A stretch of DNA of 64,000 nt from DASXKD01 sp963806145 (lineage in GTDB: Bacteria; Actinomycetota; Actinomycetes; Streptosporangiales; Streptosporangiaceae). Below the pieces are notes generated by a model. It saw only the letters and a program-made list of their open reading frames with translations. It was not told the DNA's origin and did no database searches. This document shows positions 1 to 9,697 of the stretch, one piece after another. The position numbers and the translations under genes were made by a program. Location: contig CAWDXD010000014.1 of the NCBI GenBank assembly GCA_963806145.1, positions 1-64,000 of the forward strand, read 5' to 3'. Positions within the stretch are counted from its first letter, which is position 1. Every line of letters begins with the position of its first letter.

Positions 1-402
1 CACCGCGGCCAGCGTGGCCACCCGGCCCGCCGCCAGGTGGACATGGCCGTACCCGAACCCGAGCAGGATCAGCAGCACGAATCCGGGGATGATCAACAGC
101 AGCCCCTGCGCCAGCTTGGCGGCGAACCAGCGCGGCGCGGAGATCGGCGACACCCGCAGCTGGCGCATCCAGCCGTTCTGCCGTTCCTTGGCGAGCTGCG
201 GGCCGGTGGCGAACATGGCCGAGCCCATGCCCGACCACACCGCCATGGAGACCAGCAGGATCGCCGCGACCGTCAGTCCCTGCGAGGTCCCGGTCTGCTT
301 GGCGTAGATCAGGTACAGCAGCACCGGGAATCCGGCGATGAACACGACGAACCGCACGTTGCGCAGGCTGCGGACGATCTCGAAACGAAGGAACGCGGCC
401 AT
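1..402 (-). CDS. ABC-2 type transporter permease (3' part missing at window edge)
   Basis: Reading begins at an ATG at 402 on the minus strand and runs off the window at base 1, giving the first 134 residues. The opening MAAFLRFEIVRSLRNVR is a typical amphipathic start of ABC-2 permeases. It is followed by a hydrophobic helix (FVVFIAGFPVLLYLIYA) and a second one around residues 55-70, and then a cytoplasmic-looking KERQNGWMRQLRVSP segment, a motif common in drug/daunorubicin-type exporters. The start lies 2 bp after the stop of the upstream ATPase gene, so the two form one operon for an exporter of unknown substrate. The remainder of the gene is outside the window. Confidence 0.85.
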   Translation of the reverse strand, partial: MAAFLRFEIVRSLRNVRFVVFIAGFPVLLYLIYAKQTGTSQGLTVAAILLVSMAVWSGMGSAMFATGPQLAKERQNGWMRQLRVSPISAPRWFAAKLAQGLLLIIPGFVLLILLGFGYGHVHLAAGRVATLAAV

Positions 403-404
403 GC

Positions 405-1343
405 TCAGCTCACCCCTTCCGTGACCGGGCTGTTGTCGGCGGACGTGAGGGCGATCAGCGCCTCTTCGAGGCCGCCGCCGCCCACCTCCATGGCCGTGAT
501 CGGCCGCCCCAGCGCGTACAGCGCGGGCAGCGTGCCGTCGGCGTCGCTGGTGCGCACCGACACCGCGTCGCCGTTCACCACGACGTCGGTGACGCCGGGC
601 AGCTTCAGCAGCTCCGACGGGTCCGGCGCGGGCGTGCTGAAGCGCAGCGTCCTGGTGGCCGTGAAGGCCTTGATCTGGGCCGGGGTGCCGTCGGCGATGA
701 CCCGGCCGTGGTTCACCACGATGATCCTTGTCGCGTTGGCGTCCGCCTCTTCCACGTAGTGCGTGGCGAACAGCACGGTGGCGCCCTGTCCGGCGATCGT
801 CTCGACCGACCGCCAGAAGTGCCGCCTGGCCTCCACGTCGAGCGCCGCGGTGGGCTCGTCGAGGAATACCAGTTCCGGGTTGCCGGCCAGCGCCAGCGCG
901 AACCGCATTCGCTGGGTCTGGCCACCGGAGAGCTGCTCCACCCGCCGGTCCGCCAGGTCGGCGATGCCGGCCAGGGTCAGCAGTTCGGCGGTGCTGCGGC
1001 GGTCCCGGTAGAGCTGCCGGAACAGGCCGATCAGCTCGGACACCTTGGCGCCCTCGGGCAGCCCGCCGGTCTGCAGCATGCCGCCGATCTGGCCGGCCGC
1101 CACGGCCGCCGCCGCGGGCCCGCCCAGGATCCGGACCTCTCCGGAGGTGGGCGCGCGCAGCCCCAGCATGGTGTCGATCGCGGTGGACTTGCCCGCGCCG
1201 TTCGGGCCGAGCAGCGCCACCGTCTCGCCGGGCTGGATGTCGAAGGTCACGTGGTCCAGCGCCTTGATATCGGGGTGGTACACCTTGACGACGTCGCGAA
1301 AGGCGACGGCCGGCCCGGTCGCACCCTTGTTCTTCGTGATCAT
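405..1343 (-). CDS. ABC transporter ATP-binding protein
   Basis: A 312-residue ATPase of the drug/daunorubicin exporter type. Walker A is GPNGAGKST near residue 47, the signature is LSGGQTQRMRFALALA near 139, Walker B is LVFLDEPTAALD, and the switch His lies in FATHYVEEAD. The C-terminal 80 residues form the usual accessory beta domain of this subfamily and contain no second ATPase. The gene is followed 2 bp later by an ABC-2 permease, with which it should form the exporter. It is divergent from the leuA leader region, so its promoter lies between 1344 and about 1490. The substrate cannot be told from sequence. Confidence 0.92.
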   Translation of the reverse strand: MITKNKGATGPAVAFRDVVKVYHPDIKALDHVTFDIQPGETVALLGPNGAGKSTAIDTMLGLRAPTSGEVRILGGPAAAAVAAGQIGGMLQTGGLPEGAKVSELIGLFRQLYRDRRSTAELLTLAGIADLADRRVEQLSGGQTQRMRFALALAGNPELVFLDEPTAALDVEARRHFWRSVETIAGQGATVLFATHYVEEADANATRIIVVNHGRVIADGTPAQIKAFTATRTLRFSTPAPDPSELLKLPGVTDVVVNGDAVSVRTSDADGTLPALYALGRPITAMEVGGGGLEEALIALTSADNSPVTEGVS

Positions 1344-1493
1344 GACTCCACGCTAGAGGCCGCCGTGGCCGTTGCCCTGTCACGCGCATCCGGACCTTGG
1401 GATGACAGATGTCACGGTCGTCACAGTCCGCCCAGGCCAGTTCCGGGGGGTCGTCCCCCCGGGCCAGCACGTGCCAGCCGCGGGCGGATCGTA

Positions 1494-1559
1494 ATGTCTG
1501 ATAATCTCTTTCCGATGTTGCGCGGACTGCTTCTTAGCTGCCGCGGCGGGGCCCGATAA
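1494..1559 (+). CDS. Leucine-rich leader peptide of leuA (attenuator)
   Basis: A 21-codon ORF ends 73 bp before leuA. It encodes five leucines, four of them between codons 9 and 14 (TTG, CTG, CTT, CTT in MLRGLLLS), and ends in SCRGGAR. CTT is a rare leucine codon in such a GC-rich genome, so two CTTs in a row is the expected design of a charged-tRNA sensor. Leucine leader peptides upstream of leuA (LEU elements) have been proposed for actinobacteria. The assignment rests on position, codon content and the downstream hairpin. I see no strong Shine-Dalgarno sequence before the ATG. Confidence 0.72.
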   Translation: MSDNLFPMLRGLLLSCRGGAR

Positions 1560-1565
1560 GGCCGG

Positions 1566-1622
1566 GCTCCCTCGCCGCGGGGCTGAGCGTTGCCGTCGGC
1601 TACCCGCCCGATTCGAGGGAGC
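1566..1622 (+). promoter_or_regulatory. leuA leader hairpin sequestering the Shine-Dalgarno
   Basis: Bases 1566-1574 (gctccctcg) are an exact reverse complement of 1614-1622 (cgagggagc). The second arm contains the GAGGGAG ribosome site of leuA, whose ATG is at 1633. A competing pairing exists between 1541-1548 (ccgcggcg, inside the leader ORF) and 1573-1580 (cgccgcgg). Together these give a switch in which ribosome position on the leucine codons could decide whether the leuA ribosome site is free. There is no U-tract, so translational control is more likely than termination. Which state corresponds to leucine starvation is not resolved by inspection. Confidence 0.65.
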
Positions 1623-1632
1623 AGTTCCGCCA

Positions 1633-3339
1633 ATGCGAGTACAACAGGCCCCCAGTGGCATGCCCTGCCACCGCTACGCCGCGTTCCGCCCGGTACGCCT
1701 GCCGGACCGGACGTGGCCCGGCAAGACGATCACCGCCGCGCCCCGCTGGCTGTCCACCGACCTGCGCGACGGTAACCAGGCGCTGATCGACCCGATGAGC
1801 CCCGCCCGCAAGCGCACCATGTTCGACCTGCTGGTGCGGTTGGGCTACAAGGAGATCGAGGTCGGGTTCCCGTCGGCGAGCCAGGCCGACTTCGACTTCG
1901 TCCGCAGCCTGATCACCGGCGACGTCATCCCCGGCGACGTGCAGATCTCGGTGCTCACCCAGGCGCGGGACGAGCTGATCGAGCGGACCGTGCAGTCCCT
2001 GGCCGGCGCGCCGCGGGCCACCGTGCACCTGTACAACGCGACGGCGCCGGTGTTCCGGCGGGTCGTGTTCGGCATCGGCCGGGAGGAATGCCGCGACCTC
2101 GCGGCCGACGGCGCCCGGTCGGTGGTCAAGTACGCGGAGCAGTACCTGGCCGGCTGCGACTTCGGGTTCGAGTACTCGCCAGAGATCTTCATGGACACCG
2201 AACTGGACTTCGCCGCCGAGGTCTGCGAGGCGGTCATGGACGTCTGGCAGCCGGGCCAGGACCGGGAGATCATCCTCAACCTGCCGTGCACGGTGGAGCG
2301 GTCCACCCCCAACGTGTACGCCGACCAGATCGAGTGGATGAGCCGCAACCTGTCCCGGCGGGAGCACGTGTGCCTGTCGGTACACACCCACAACGACCGC
2401 GGCACCGCGGTCGCCGACGCCGAGCTGGCCGTGCTGGCCGGGGCGGACCGGGTGGAGGGCTGCCTGTTCGGCAACGGGGAGCGGACCGGCAACGTGTGCC
2501 TGGTCACCATGGGCATGAACCTGTTCAGCCAGGGCATCGACCCGATGATCAACTTCTCGGACATCGACGAGATCAGGCGCACGGTCGAGTACTGCAACCA
2601 GCTGCCGGTGCACCCGCGCCACCCCTACGCCGGTGACCTGGTCTACACCGCGTTCTCCGGGTCCCACCAGGACGCGATCAAGAAGGGCTTCGAGGCGCAC
2701 GAGGCCGCCGCCGCCGCCTCGGGCGCCGACGTGGCCGCGCACCCCTGGGAGGTCCCGTACCTGCCCATCGACCCGCGTGATGTGGGGCGCACCTACGAGG
2801 CCGTGATCAGGGTCAACTCCCAGTCCGGGAAGGGCGGGGTGGCCTACATCATGAAGGCCGGGCACCAGATGGACCTGCCGCGGCGGCTGCAGATCGAGTT
2901 CTCCCGCGTGGTCCAGGCGCGCACCGACGCCGAGGGCGGCGAGGTCACCCCGGCGCAGATGTGGGAGGCGTTCTCGGCCGAGTACCTGAGCGCAGGCCGG
3001 GTCGCGCTGCAGGCGCACCACACCTCCTCGGCGGTCGACGCCAAGGACGCGCTGACCGTGGAGGTCAGCGTGGACGGCGAGGGCCGCCAGATCGAGGGTG
3101 CGGGCAACGGGCCGATCTCCGCGTTCTGCGACGCGCTCGGCTCGGTCGGCGTCGAGGTGCGGGTGCTTGACTACACCGAGCACGCCCTGTCCGCGGGCAG
3201 CGACGCCCAGGCGGCCGCGTACGTGGAGTGCGAGGTGGGCGGCCAGACGCTGTGGGGCGTCGGTGTGGACACCAACACGGTGACCGCGTCGCTGAAGGCG
3301 GTGCTGTCCGCGGTGAACCGGGCCGGCGCCGGCCGTTAG
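1633..3339 (+). CDS. leuA: 2-isopropylmalate synthase
   Basis: LeuA condenses acetyl-CoA with 2-oxoisovalerate, the first committed step of leucine synthesis. The 568-residue product has the HMGL-like TIM barrel with STDLRDGNQ (residues 42-49, metal-binding Asp and catalytic Arg), GFPSAS, and the metal-binding HTHNDRG at about 251-257 followed by GADRVEGCLFGNGERTGN. The linker and the C-terminal LeuA regulatory dimerisation domain (about 420-568, ending near GVGVDTNTVTASLKAVLSAV) are complete, so leucine feedback inhibition is expected. The length fits the long actinobacterial LeuA type. GAGGGAG lies 11 bp before the ATG and is paired in the leader hairpin. Confidence 0.97.
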   Translation: MRVQQAPSGMPCHRYAAFRPVRLPDRTWPGKTITAAPRWLSTDLRDGNQALIDPMSPARKRTMFDLLVRLGYKEIEVGFPSASQADFDFVRSLITGDVIPGDVQISVLTQARDELIERTVQSLAGAPRATVHLYNATAPVFRRVVFGIGREECRDLAADGARSVVKYAEQYLAGCDFGFEYSPEIFMDTELDFAAEVCEAVMDVWQPGQDREIILNLPCTVERSTPNVYADQIEWMSRNLSRREHVCLSVHTHNDRGTAVADAELAVLAGADRVEGCLFGNGERTGNVCLVTMGMNLFSQGIDPMINFSDIDEIRRTVEYCNQLPVHPRHPYAGDLVYTAFSGSHQDAIKKGFEAHEAAAAASGADVAAHPWEVPYLPIDPRDVGRTYEAVIRVNSQSGKGGVAYIMKAGHQMDLPRRLQIEFSRVVQARTDAEGGEVTPAQMWEAFSAEYLSAGRVALQAHHTSSAVDAKDALTVEVSVDGEGRQIEGAGNGPISAFCDALGSVGVEVRVLDYTEHALSAGSDAQAAAYVECEVGGQTLWGVGVDTNTVTASLKAVLSAVNRAGAGR

Positions 3340-3401
3340 CCGCCGGCCCCGCCGGTCCGCGCCTGCACCCTCGTGTCACCGGGATACGGGAGAATGGCCG
3401 G

Positions 3402-4148
3402 GTGAGCCTGTACCGGGATGACGGGATCGTGCTGCGCACCCACGACCTGGGTGAGGCGGACCGGATCATCACGGTGCTCACCCGGCGGACCGGGCGGGTC
3501 CGGGCCGTCGGCAAGGGCGTGCGCCGCACCAAGTCGCGTTTCGGCGCCCGGCTGGAGCCGTTCACGCATGTCGACCTGCTGCTCTACGAGGGCAGGTCGC
3601 TGGATGTGATCACCCAGGCCGACTCGCTCAGGGCCTACGGGGAGCCGCTGACCTCGGACTACCCGCGTTACACCAGCGGCGTGGCGATGCTGGAGACCGC
3701 GGAACGCTTCACCCCCGAGGAGCGCCAGCCCGCACAGCGGCAGTTCCTGCTGCTGGTCGGCGGGCTGCGCGCGCTCGGGGCGGGGGAGCACGGCCCGCGC
3801 CTGGTGCTCGACGCGTTCCTGCTGCGCTCGCTCGCGGTCGCCGGGTACGCGCCCGCGCTGGAGGAGTGCGCGGTGTGCGGTTCCCCGGAGGTGTCGGCGG
3901 ACGGCGGGCTGCGCGCGTTCGCCCTCGCGGCGGGCGGCCTGACCTGCCGGTCCTGCCGGCCAGCCGGTGCGGCGACCCCGTCCGCGCACACGGTCGCCCT
4001 GATGGGCGCGCTGCTGCGGGGCGACTGGCCGCTCGCGGACGCGTCCCTGCCGCGCCACCAGGTAGAGTGCAGCGGCCTGGTGGCCGCCTACCTGCAGTGG
4101 CACCTGGAGCACTCCATCCGCTCGCTCCGGCACGTGGAGCATGCGTGA
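3402..4148 (+). CDS. recO: DNA repair protein RecO
   Basis: RecO loads RecA with RecR during recombinational gap repair. The 248-residue frame starts at GTG 3402, giving VSLYRDDGIVLRTHDLGEADRI, which matches the usual RecO N-terminal OB fold. An in-frame extension to 3228 overlaps leuA and is rejected. The C-terminal part contains the zinc-ribbon pairs CAVCG and CRSC (about residues 158-190) and ends with an all-helical RecO_C region (SIRSLRHVEHA). It lies 62 bp after leuA and 35 bp before uppS, the common actinobacterial recO-uppS pairing. Confidence 0.95.
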   Translation: MSLYRDDGIVLRTHDLGEADRIITVLTRRTGRVRAVGKGVRRTKSRFGARLEPFTHVDLLLYEGRSLDVITQADSLRAYGEPLTSDYPRYTSGVAMLETAERFTPEERQPAQRQFLLLVGGLRALGAGEHGPRLVLDAFLLRSLAVAGYAPALEECAVCGSPEVSADGGLRAFALAAGGLTCRSCRPAGAATPSAHTVALMGALLRGDWPLADASLPRHQVECSGLVAAYLQWHLEHSIRSLRHVEHA

Positions 4149-4183
4149 GGGGTTGGTGAGGAGCCGCATGAGTCGTCCGGGCG

Positions 4184-5077
4184 GTGACCGGCACGGAGCG
4201 CAGCCGGTCCGGGGAGCGCAGCCGGTGCGCGGGAGCGCAGCCGGTCCGGCCGCCGGACCCGCATCCGGGGGGCGCCCGGCCGCCCGACATCCCGCCCGAG
4301 TTCCTGCCCAGGCACGTGGCCCTGGTCATGGACGGCAACGGCCGCTGGGCGAAGCAGCGCAGCCTGCCCAGGACCGAGGGCCACAAGCGCGGGGAGTACT
4401 CGCTCTTCGACGTGATCATGGGCGCGATCGAGCTGGGCATCCCCTACCTGTCCGCGTACGCGTTCTCCACCGAGAACTGGCGGCGGTCCCCTGACGAGGT
4501 GCGTTTCCTCATGGGATTCAACAGGGATGTCATCCGGCGCCGCCGCGACCAGTTGCACGAGATGGGCGTCCGGGTCCGGTGGGCGGGGCGGCGCCCGCGG
4601 CTGTGGCGCAGCGTCATCTCCGAGCTAGAGGACGCGGAACGGATGACCGCGGGCAACTCGGTGCTGACCTTGCAGTTCTGCGTGAACTACGGTGGCCGGT
4701 CGGAGATCGCCGATGCCGCCGCCAGGCTCGCCGCCGACGCCGTGGCCGGCCGGATCCGCCCCGGCCGCATCGACGAGAAGATGTTCGCCCGGTACCTGGA
4801 CGAGCCCGGCATTCCCGACGTCGACCTGTTCGTCCGGTCCTCCGGCGAACAGCGGCTGTCCAACTTCCTGATCTGGCAGTCGGCCTACGCGGAACTGGTG
4901 TTCCTCGACACGCTGTTCCCCGATTTCGACCGGCGCCATCTGTGGCGGGCCTGCGAGATCTACGCCAGCCGGGACCGCAGGTACGGCGGCGCCGTGCCGA
5001 ACCCCGGGTCCGTGCTACCGGACGGCCTGGATCCCCGCGATCACGAGCACGCCGACGACCGCGGCCACGCGCAGTAG
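4184..5077 (+). CDS. uppS: Isoprenyl transferase (undecaprenyl diphosphate synthase)
   Basis: A cis-prenyltransferase making the C50-C55 lipid carrier for cell-wall synthesis. The 297-residue frame has the catalytic Asp in VALVMDGNGRW (about residue 50), the AYAFSTENWRR helix, LQFCVNYGGRSEI and the diphosphate-binding VRSSGEQRLSNFLIWQ. The start is doubtful. The GTG at 4184 has a poor ribosome site, whereas GAGGAG at 4159-4164 sits 3-5 bp before an ATG at 4168 in another frame. Three copies of a 17-bp element lie in between (see the repeat entry), and removing one base there would join ATG 4168 to this frame. The 3' end overlaps the convergent membrane-protein gene by 63 bp. Confidence 0.93.
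   Translation: MTGTERSRSGERSRCAGAQPVRPPDPHPGGARPPDIPPEFLPRHVALVMDGNGRWAKQRSLPRTEGHKRGEYSLFDVIMGAIELGIPYLSAYAFSTENWRRSPDEVRFLMGFNRDVIRRRRDQLHEMGVRVRWAGRRPRLWRSVISELEDAERMTAGNSVLTLQFCVNYGGRSEIADAAARLAADAVAGRIRPGRIDEKMFARYLDEPGIPDVDLFVRSSGEQRLSNFLIWQSAYAELVFLDTLFPDFDRRHLWRACEIYASRDRRYGGAVPNPGSVLPDGLDPRDHEHADDRGHAQ
4195..4248 (+). repeat. Triplicate 17-bp repeat at the 5' end of uppS
   Basis: Three near-identical copies of ggagcgcagccggtccg start at 4195, 4213 and 4232; the middle copy has tgcg in place of tccg. The spacing is 18 then 19 bp. Read from ATG 4168, the first two copies encode GAQPVR twice. The third encodes the same hexapeptide only in the uppS frame (GTG 4184). The extra base between copies 2 and 3 (about 4229-4232) therefore separates the best start signal from the conserved coding frame. 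Confidence 0.8.
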
Positions 5078-5374
5078 CCGCGAGCCGGGGGCCAGCCGGG
5101 GCCACGACACCGCGGCGAGCCAGCCGAGGAAGGCCGCCACCAGGACGAGGGCCACGGCCCCGATCCAGCCGGGCACCGCCAGCCCGGTGATGAGCAGCGC
5201 GGTCAGCAGCAGCGGCACCACCCAGACCGGCAGCTGGTGCAGCAGCACCAGCGACCGCGCGCTGGACTGCTCCAGCGTGCGCCGGGTGTCGCTCGCTCCG
5301 GGGGTGTAGAGCGAGGTACCCCGGGGCAGCGGCCGCGCCTTCCCCCGCTGCGGCCTGCCCGTTCGGCCTGTCAT
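5015..5374 (-). CDS. Small actinobacterial membrane protein (DUF6703-like)
   Basis: A 119-residue protein read from ATG 5374, which has GGGAGG 8 bp upstream; the open frame continues to 5419 without a better start. A basic, proline-rich head (about 40 residues) is followed by three hydrophobic helices (LPVWVVPLLLTALLITGLAV, WIGAVALVLVAAFLGWLAA, LRVAAVVGVLVIAGIQAV). Small proteins of this layout often lie next to recO/uppS in actinomycetes; the DUF6703 label is from memory of that context. Function is unknown. The gene is convergent with uppS and shares its last 63 bp. Confidence 0.72.
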   Translation of the reverse strand: MTGRTGRPQRGKARPLPRGTSLYTPGASDTRRTLEQSSARSLVLLHQLPVWVVPLLLTALLITGLAVPGWIGAVALVLVAAFLGWLAAVSWPRLAPGSRLLRVAAVVGVLVIAGIQAVR

Positions 5375-5487
5375 CTGGTCATCCTCCCGCCTGCCGCCCG
5401 GCGTCGCGGGCGCTGGCAATTCCCGTCAAATATACGGGCCAAGCGCGCTTTCACCCGCCACGGAGTGACCTGCCTGCCCGCTGATTC

Positions 5488-7923
5488 TCAGCGGCCGGTG
5501 ACCGTGACGGTCTGGAGGTTCGGGTCGGCAGCGATCTGCGAGGGGCAGAACCGGTCCGGCAGGAACTGCTTCTTGCTGAACAGCTTCGTCTGGTCGGCGA
5601 AGTGCGGCGACGCCGGGTTGGACGACTCGGAGTAGGTCAGGATGGTGGACCCGACCGGGCAATTGCCGTGCTTGGGCCAGGTCACCACCTGGATGAACGA
5701 CGAGCCGGTGTCCGGCGAGGTGAGCGAGTCCCCGGGCTCGGTGTTCTCGTAGATGGCGTTGTAGATGCCGTCCGGGTCGCCGGGGCCGCCCGGGATCGTG
5801 ATGTGGCTGCCGTGGTAGCTGACGAACTGCACCGCGCCGAGCGTGGTGTTGACCGGCACGCTTGCGTTGCGCAGCGCCGCGATGGCGTCGCCCAGCGCGT
5901 CGTGTACGGTCGCGTTGGCCGTGTTCAGCCCGAACGGCGTGGTGACGGGGTGGGCCAGCTCGAACCGGTGCGAGAACGGCGACGGGGACGCGCCGCTGGC
6001 GAAGTTCCAGAACTCGCCGAACAGGACCGCGCCGCGCTGGTCGGCGTCCCACCGCCCGTTCCAGTGCGCCAGGGTGGCGCAGGCGTCGCCCAGTCGCACC
6101 GGGGTGCCGGTGGAGGTCGGCGCGGTGCCGCCCGCTGCCTGGAACTTGTTGCACAGCTGCACCAGGGCCGGCAGTGTGAGCTGTGCCGCGTAGTCGATGT
6201 CGGACAGGTCCAGGCGCTTCATGGCCGCCAGGGTGAACCCGGGCGCCCCCTGCCCGTCGGTGCCATCGATCCGCGCCTGCACCTCGAGCAGGCCGATCCT
6301 GGTCCGCAGCGTCCGCGCGGAGTTCTCGGTGCCGATGATCCGGGCGAAACCGGTCAGCGGCTGGTGCGGGTTGGCCAGCCAGAAGCTGTCGTTGGAGTTC
6401 GTGACGTAGTCGTTGCGCAGCAGGAACGGCTCGTGGTTCGGCCCGAAGATGCCCGGCGCGGCGGCGCTGGGGTCGTTGCCCCAGTCGCAGGCGGTCCTGG
6501 AGCCGTCCAGGATCGGCAGCCCCAGCTCGGCGAACGTGAGCTTGCCCAGCGGCGTGTCGCAGGCGTTCGCCTTGGCGTCGGTCACGTTCGGGATGGCGCC
6601 GATGTCCGCGTACAGGGCCACGCCTTCCCGGTCGCTCACGATCGTGTTCACCCAGGGAATGCCCTGGTACTTCTGCAGGATCGACAGCACCTGCTGGGTG
6701 GTGGCCGCCCGGTCGATGCCGAACCAGGTGTTGACGGCCCGGGCCAGGTTGCCCGCGTTGACGTCGGCGAAGGCGAACCCCTGCGAGGTGCCCCAGGGCA
6801 GCGAGATGCCGGCGAGGTTGTTGAACATCGGGCCGTAGCGGGTCCACCAGAACGTGTGGTGCACCGCAGCCAGGCTGCCGTCCGGCTGCTTGGCCATGAT
6901 CGTGACCTTCCGCGGGGTCATCGCCACGGGCTTGCCGTTCTGCAGGTACTCCGTCGGGTGGCCGGGCACCAGGGTGAGCTGGAACGGGGTGAACCGGAAC
7001 GCGGTGGACACGGTGTGGCTCCACGCCACCGACGCGTTGTGGCCGATGAGGATCAGCGGCACGCCGAACAGCGACGCCCCGGTGACGTTGATCTTGCCGG
7101 GGATGGTGAGCTGCGACTGGAAGAACCGCTCGGTGCCGAGCCACGGGAAGTGCGGGTTGCCGAGCAGCAGGCCGCGGTGGTCCCTGGTGCCCGCGGAGCC
7201 GATCGCGACCGCGTTGCTGCCCATGCTGCCGCGCTGGGCCCGCAGTGCCGCGGCGAGCGCGCGCCCGGTCCGGGCGGTGGCGGCGGCGCTGGGCTGCGCG
7301 GTGGCGGTTCCCGGCTTCGGCGGCGCGGCCTCGCTGATGCCCTGGATCGCGTCGCCGCTGCTGGACAGCAGCATGAGCTGGTAGAAGCGCAGGTAACTGT
7401 CGCCCAGGGTGATCGGCTTCACCCAGGCCTGGCCGCGGCAGGTCGGGTCGGGCACGCCGGCCGCGCCGCCGACGTGCGCGAGGTAGGCGTTGTACCCCTT
7501 GACGTAGCCGGCCTCCACCAGTTGCTCCGTGGGCGAGAGCGCCTGCGCGAGGTGCTGCACCACGCCGGAGTCGATGATCTGCTGGTAGAACAGGTCGGAG
7601 TCCAGGTTGCTGACCACGGCCCCGTTGCCGCGCTCGATGTCCACGCCGGTGGGCCCGAAGTACCGGGACCGCTGCGCCTCGACCGTCACGTAGTCGTTCG
7701 CCATCGTGCACAGGTTGTCCTGGGCGAAGGCGTACCCGTAGCCGAACCCGAGGCCGGGCCAGCTGCGGGCGAGTATGTGCGGGACCCCGCCGGTGGTGTA
7801 GCGGATCTGCGCGGACAGCTGCGCCTGCGCCGGCCCGGCTGCCCGGCTGGCCAGTGCGGGGGGAGCGGCGATGGCCAGCAGGGCAGCGACCGCTGCCATG
7901 ACCGTTACGGCACGCAGCCTCAT
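5488..7923 (-). CDS. Secreted penicillin acylase-family Ntn hydrolase
   Basis: An 811-residue exported acylase of the family that includes penicillin G acylase, aculeacin/echinocandin acylase and AHL acylase PvdQ. The alanine-rich Sec signal ends near ALASRAA (about residue 27). The alpha chain begins with IRYTTGGVPHILARSWPGLGFGYGYAFAQDN. The beta chain should begin at the nucleophile Ser in MGSNAVAIG (about residue 236) after a spacer rich in Ala. It is followed by LLLGNPHFPW and HNASVAWSHTVSTAFRF, typical of the long-acyl-chain branch. GGAGG suits the ATG at 7923 (5 bp); an ATG one codon earlier is also possible. It stands alone between uppS and glyS. The substrate (lipopeptide, AHL or beta-lactam side chain) is undetermined. 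Confidence 0.93.
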   Translation of the reverse strand: MRLRAVTVMAAVAALLAIAAPPALASRAAGPAQAQLSAQIRYTTGGVPHILARSWPGLGFGYGYAFAQDNLCTMANDYVTVEAQRSRYFGPTGVDIERGNGAVVSNLDSDLFYQQIIDSGVVQHLAQALSPTEQLVEAGYVKGYNAYLAHVGGAAGVPDPTCRGQAWVKPITLGDSYLRFYQLMLLSSSGDAIQGISEAAPPKPGTATAQPSAAATARTGRALAAALRAQRGSMGSNAVAIGSAGTRDHRGLLLGNPHFPWLGTERFFQSQLTIPGKINVTGASLFGVPLILIGHNASVAWSHTVSTAFRFTPFQLTLVPGHPTEYLQNGKPVAMTPRKVTIMAKQPDGSLAAVHHTFWWTRYGPMFNNLAGISLPWGTSQGFAFADVNAGNLARAVNTWFGIDRAATTQQVLSILQKYQGIPWVNTIVSDREGVALYADIGAIPNVTDAKANACDTPLGKLTFAELGLPILDGSRTACDWGNDPSAAAPGIFGPNHEPFLLRNDYVTNSNDSFWLANPHQPLTGFARIIGTENSARTLRTRIGLLEVQARIDGTDGQGAPGFTLAAMKRLDLSDIDYAAQLTLPALVQLCNKFQAAGGTAPTSTGTPVRLGDACATLAHWNGRWDADQRGAVLFGEFWNFASGASPSPFSHRFELAHPVTTPFGLNTANATVHDALGDAIAALRNASVPVNTTLGAVQFVSYHGSHITIPGGPGDPDGIYNAIYENTEPGDSLTSPDTGSSFIQVVTWPKHGNCPVGSTILTYSESSNPASPHFADQTKLFSKKQFLPDRFCPSQIAADPNLQTVTVTGR

Positions 7924-8157
7924 CATGGCCTCCTCGTCGTGCTTGCGGACATTACCGGCACACCAGACTGTTTGCGTAAATTACGCCCAAGGTCCGCCTC
8001 GTCTGGGCACCGGCCCCCTGAGTCACGGCCGTGTCGCGGCGCCGGCCGCGAATGACAGTGCGCTATTCAGCCCCCCGTCCCCGCTAAGCTGACGGGCACC
8101 CACCCTTCACCGGGACCCTTTATGCCCGCCGACGGCCAGCCGGATGGAGTTATCGCC

Positions 8158-9546
<1,389 letters not shown>

Positions 9547-9697
9547 CTCGTTCGCAGGAGCCCTGGCTCCGGGGCCGGCCCGGCGGGGCCGGTCGGGGAC
9601 GTCGCGGGCAGCGGGCGGCCGGCTCAAAACGCCTGCCGCCCGTACCCGCACCGTCCCCTTCAGCCGTTCGGGATGCCCGGGGCAGCGCTTTGGGGGT

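Noticed and set aside
1600..3183. 527-codon minus-strand frame opposite leuA
   Set aside because: Shadow frame without motifs; LeuA is unambiguous on the plus strand.
3228..3401. 58-codon N-terminal extension of RecO
   Set aside because: It overlaps the end of leuA and reads as antisense-like sequence; the conserved RecO start is at GTG 3402.
5602..8055. 817-codon plus-strand frame opposite the acylase
   Set aside because: Antisense shadow; the minus strand has the signal peptide and Ntn-hydrolase motifs.
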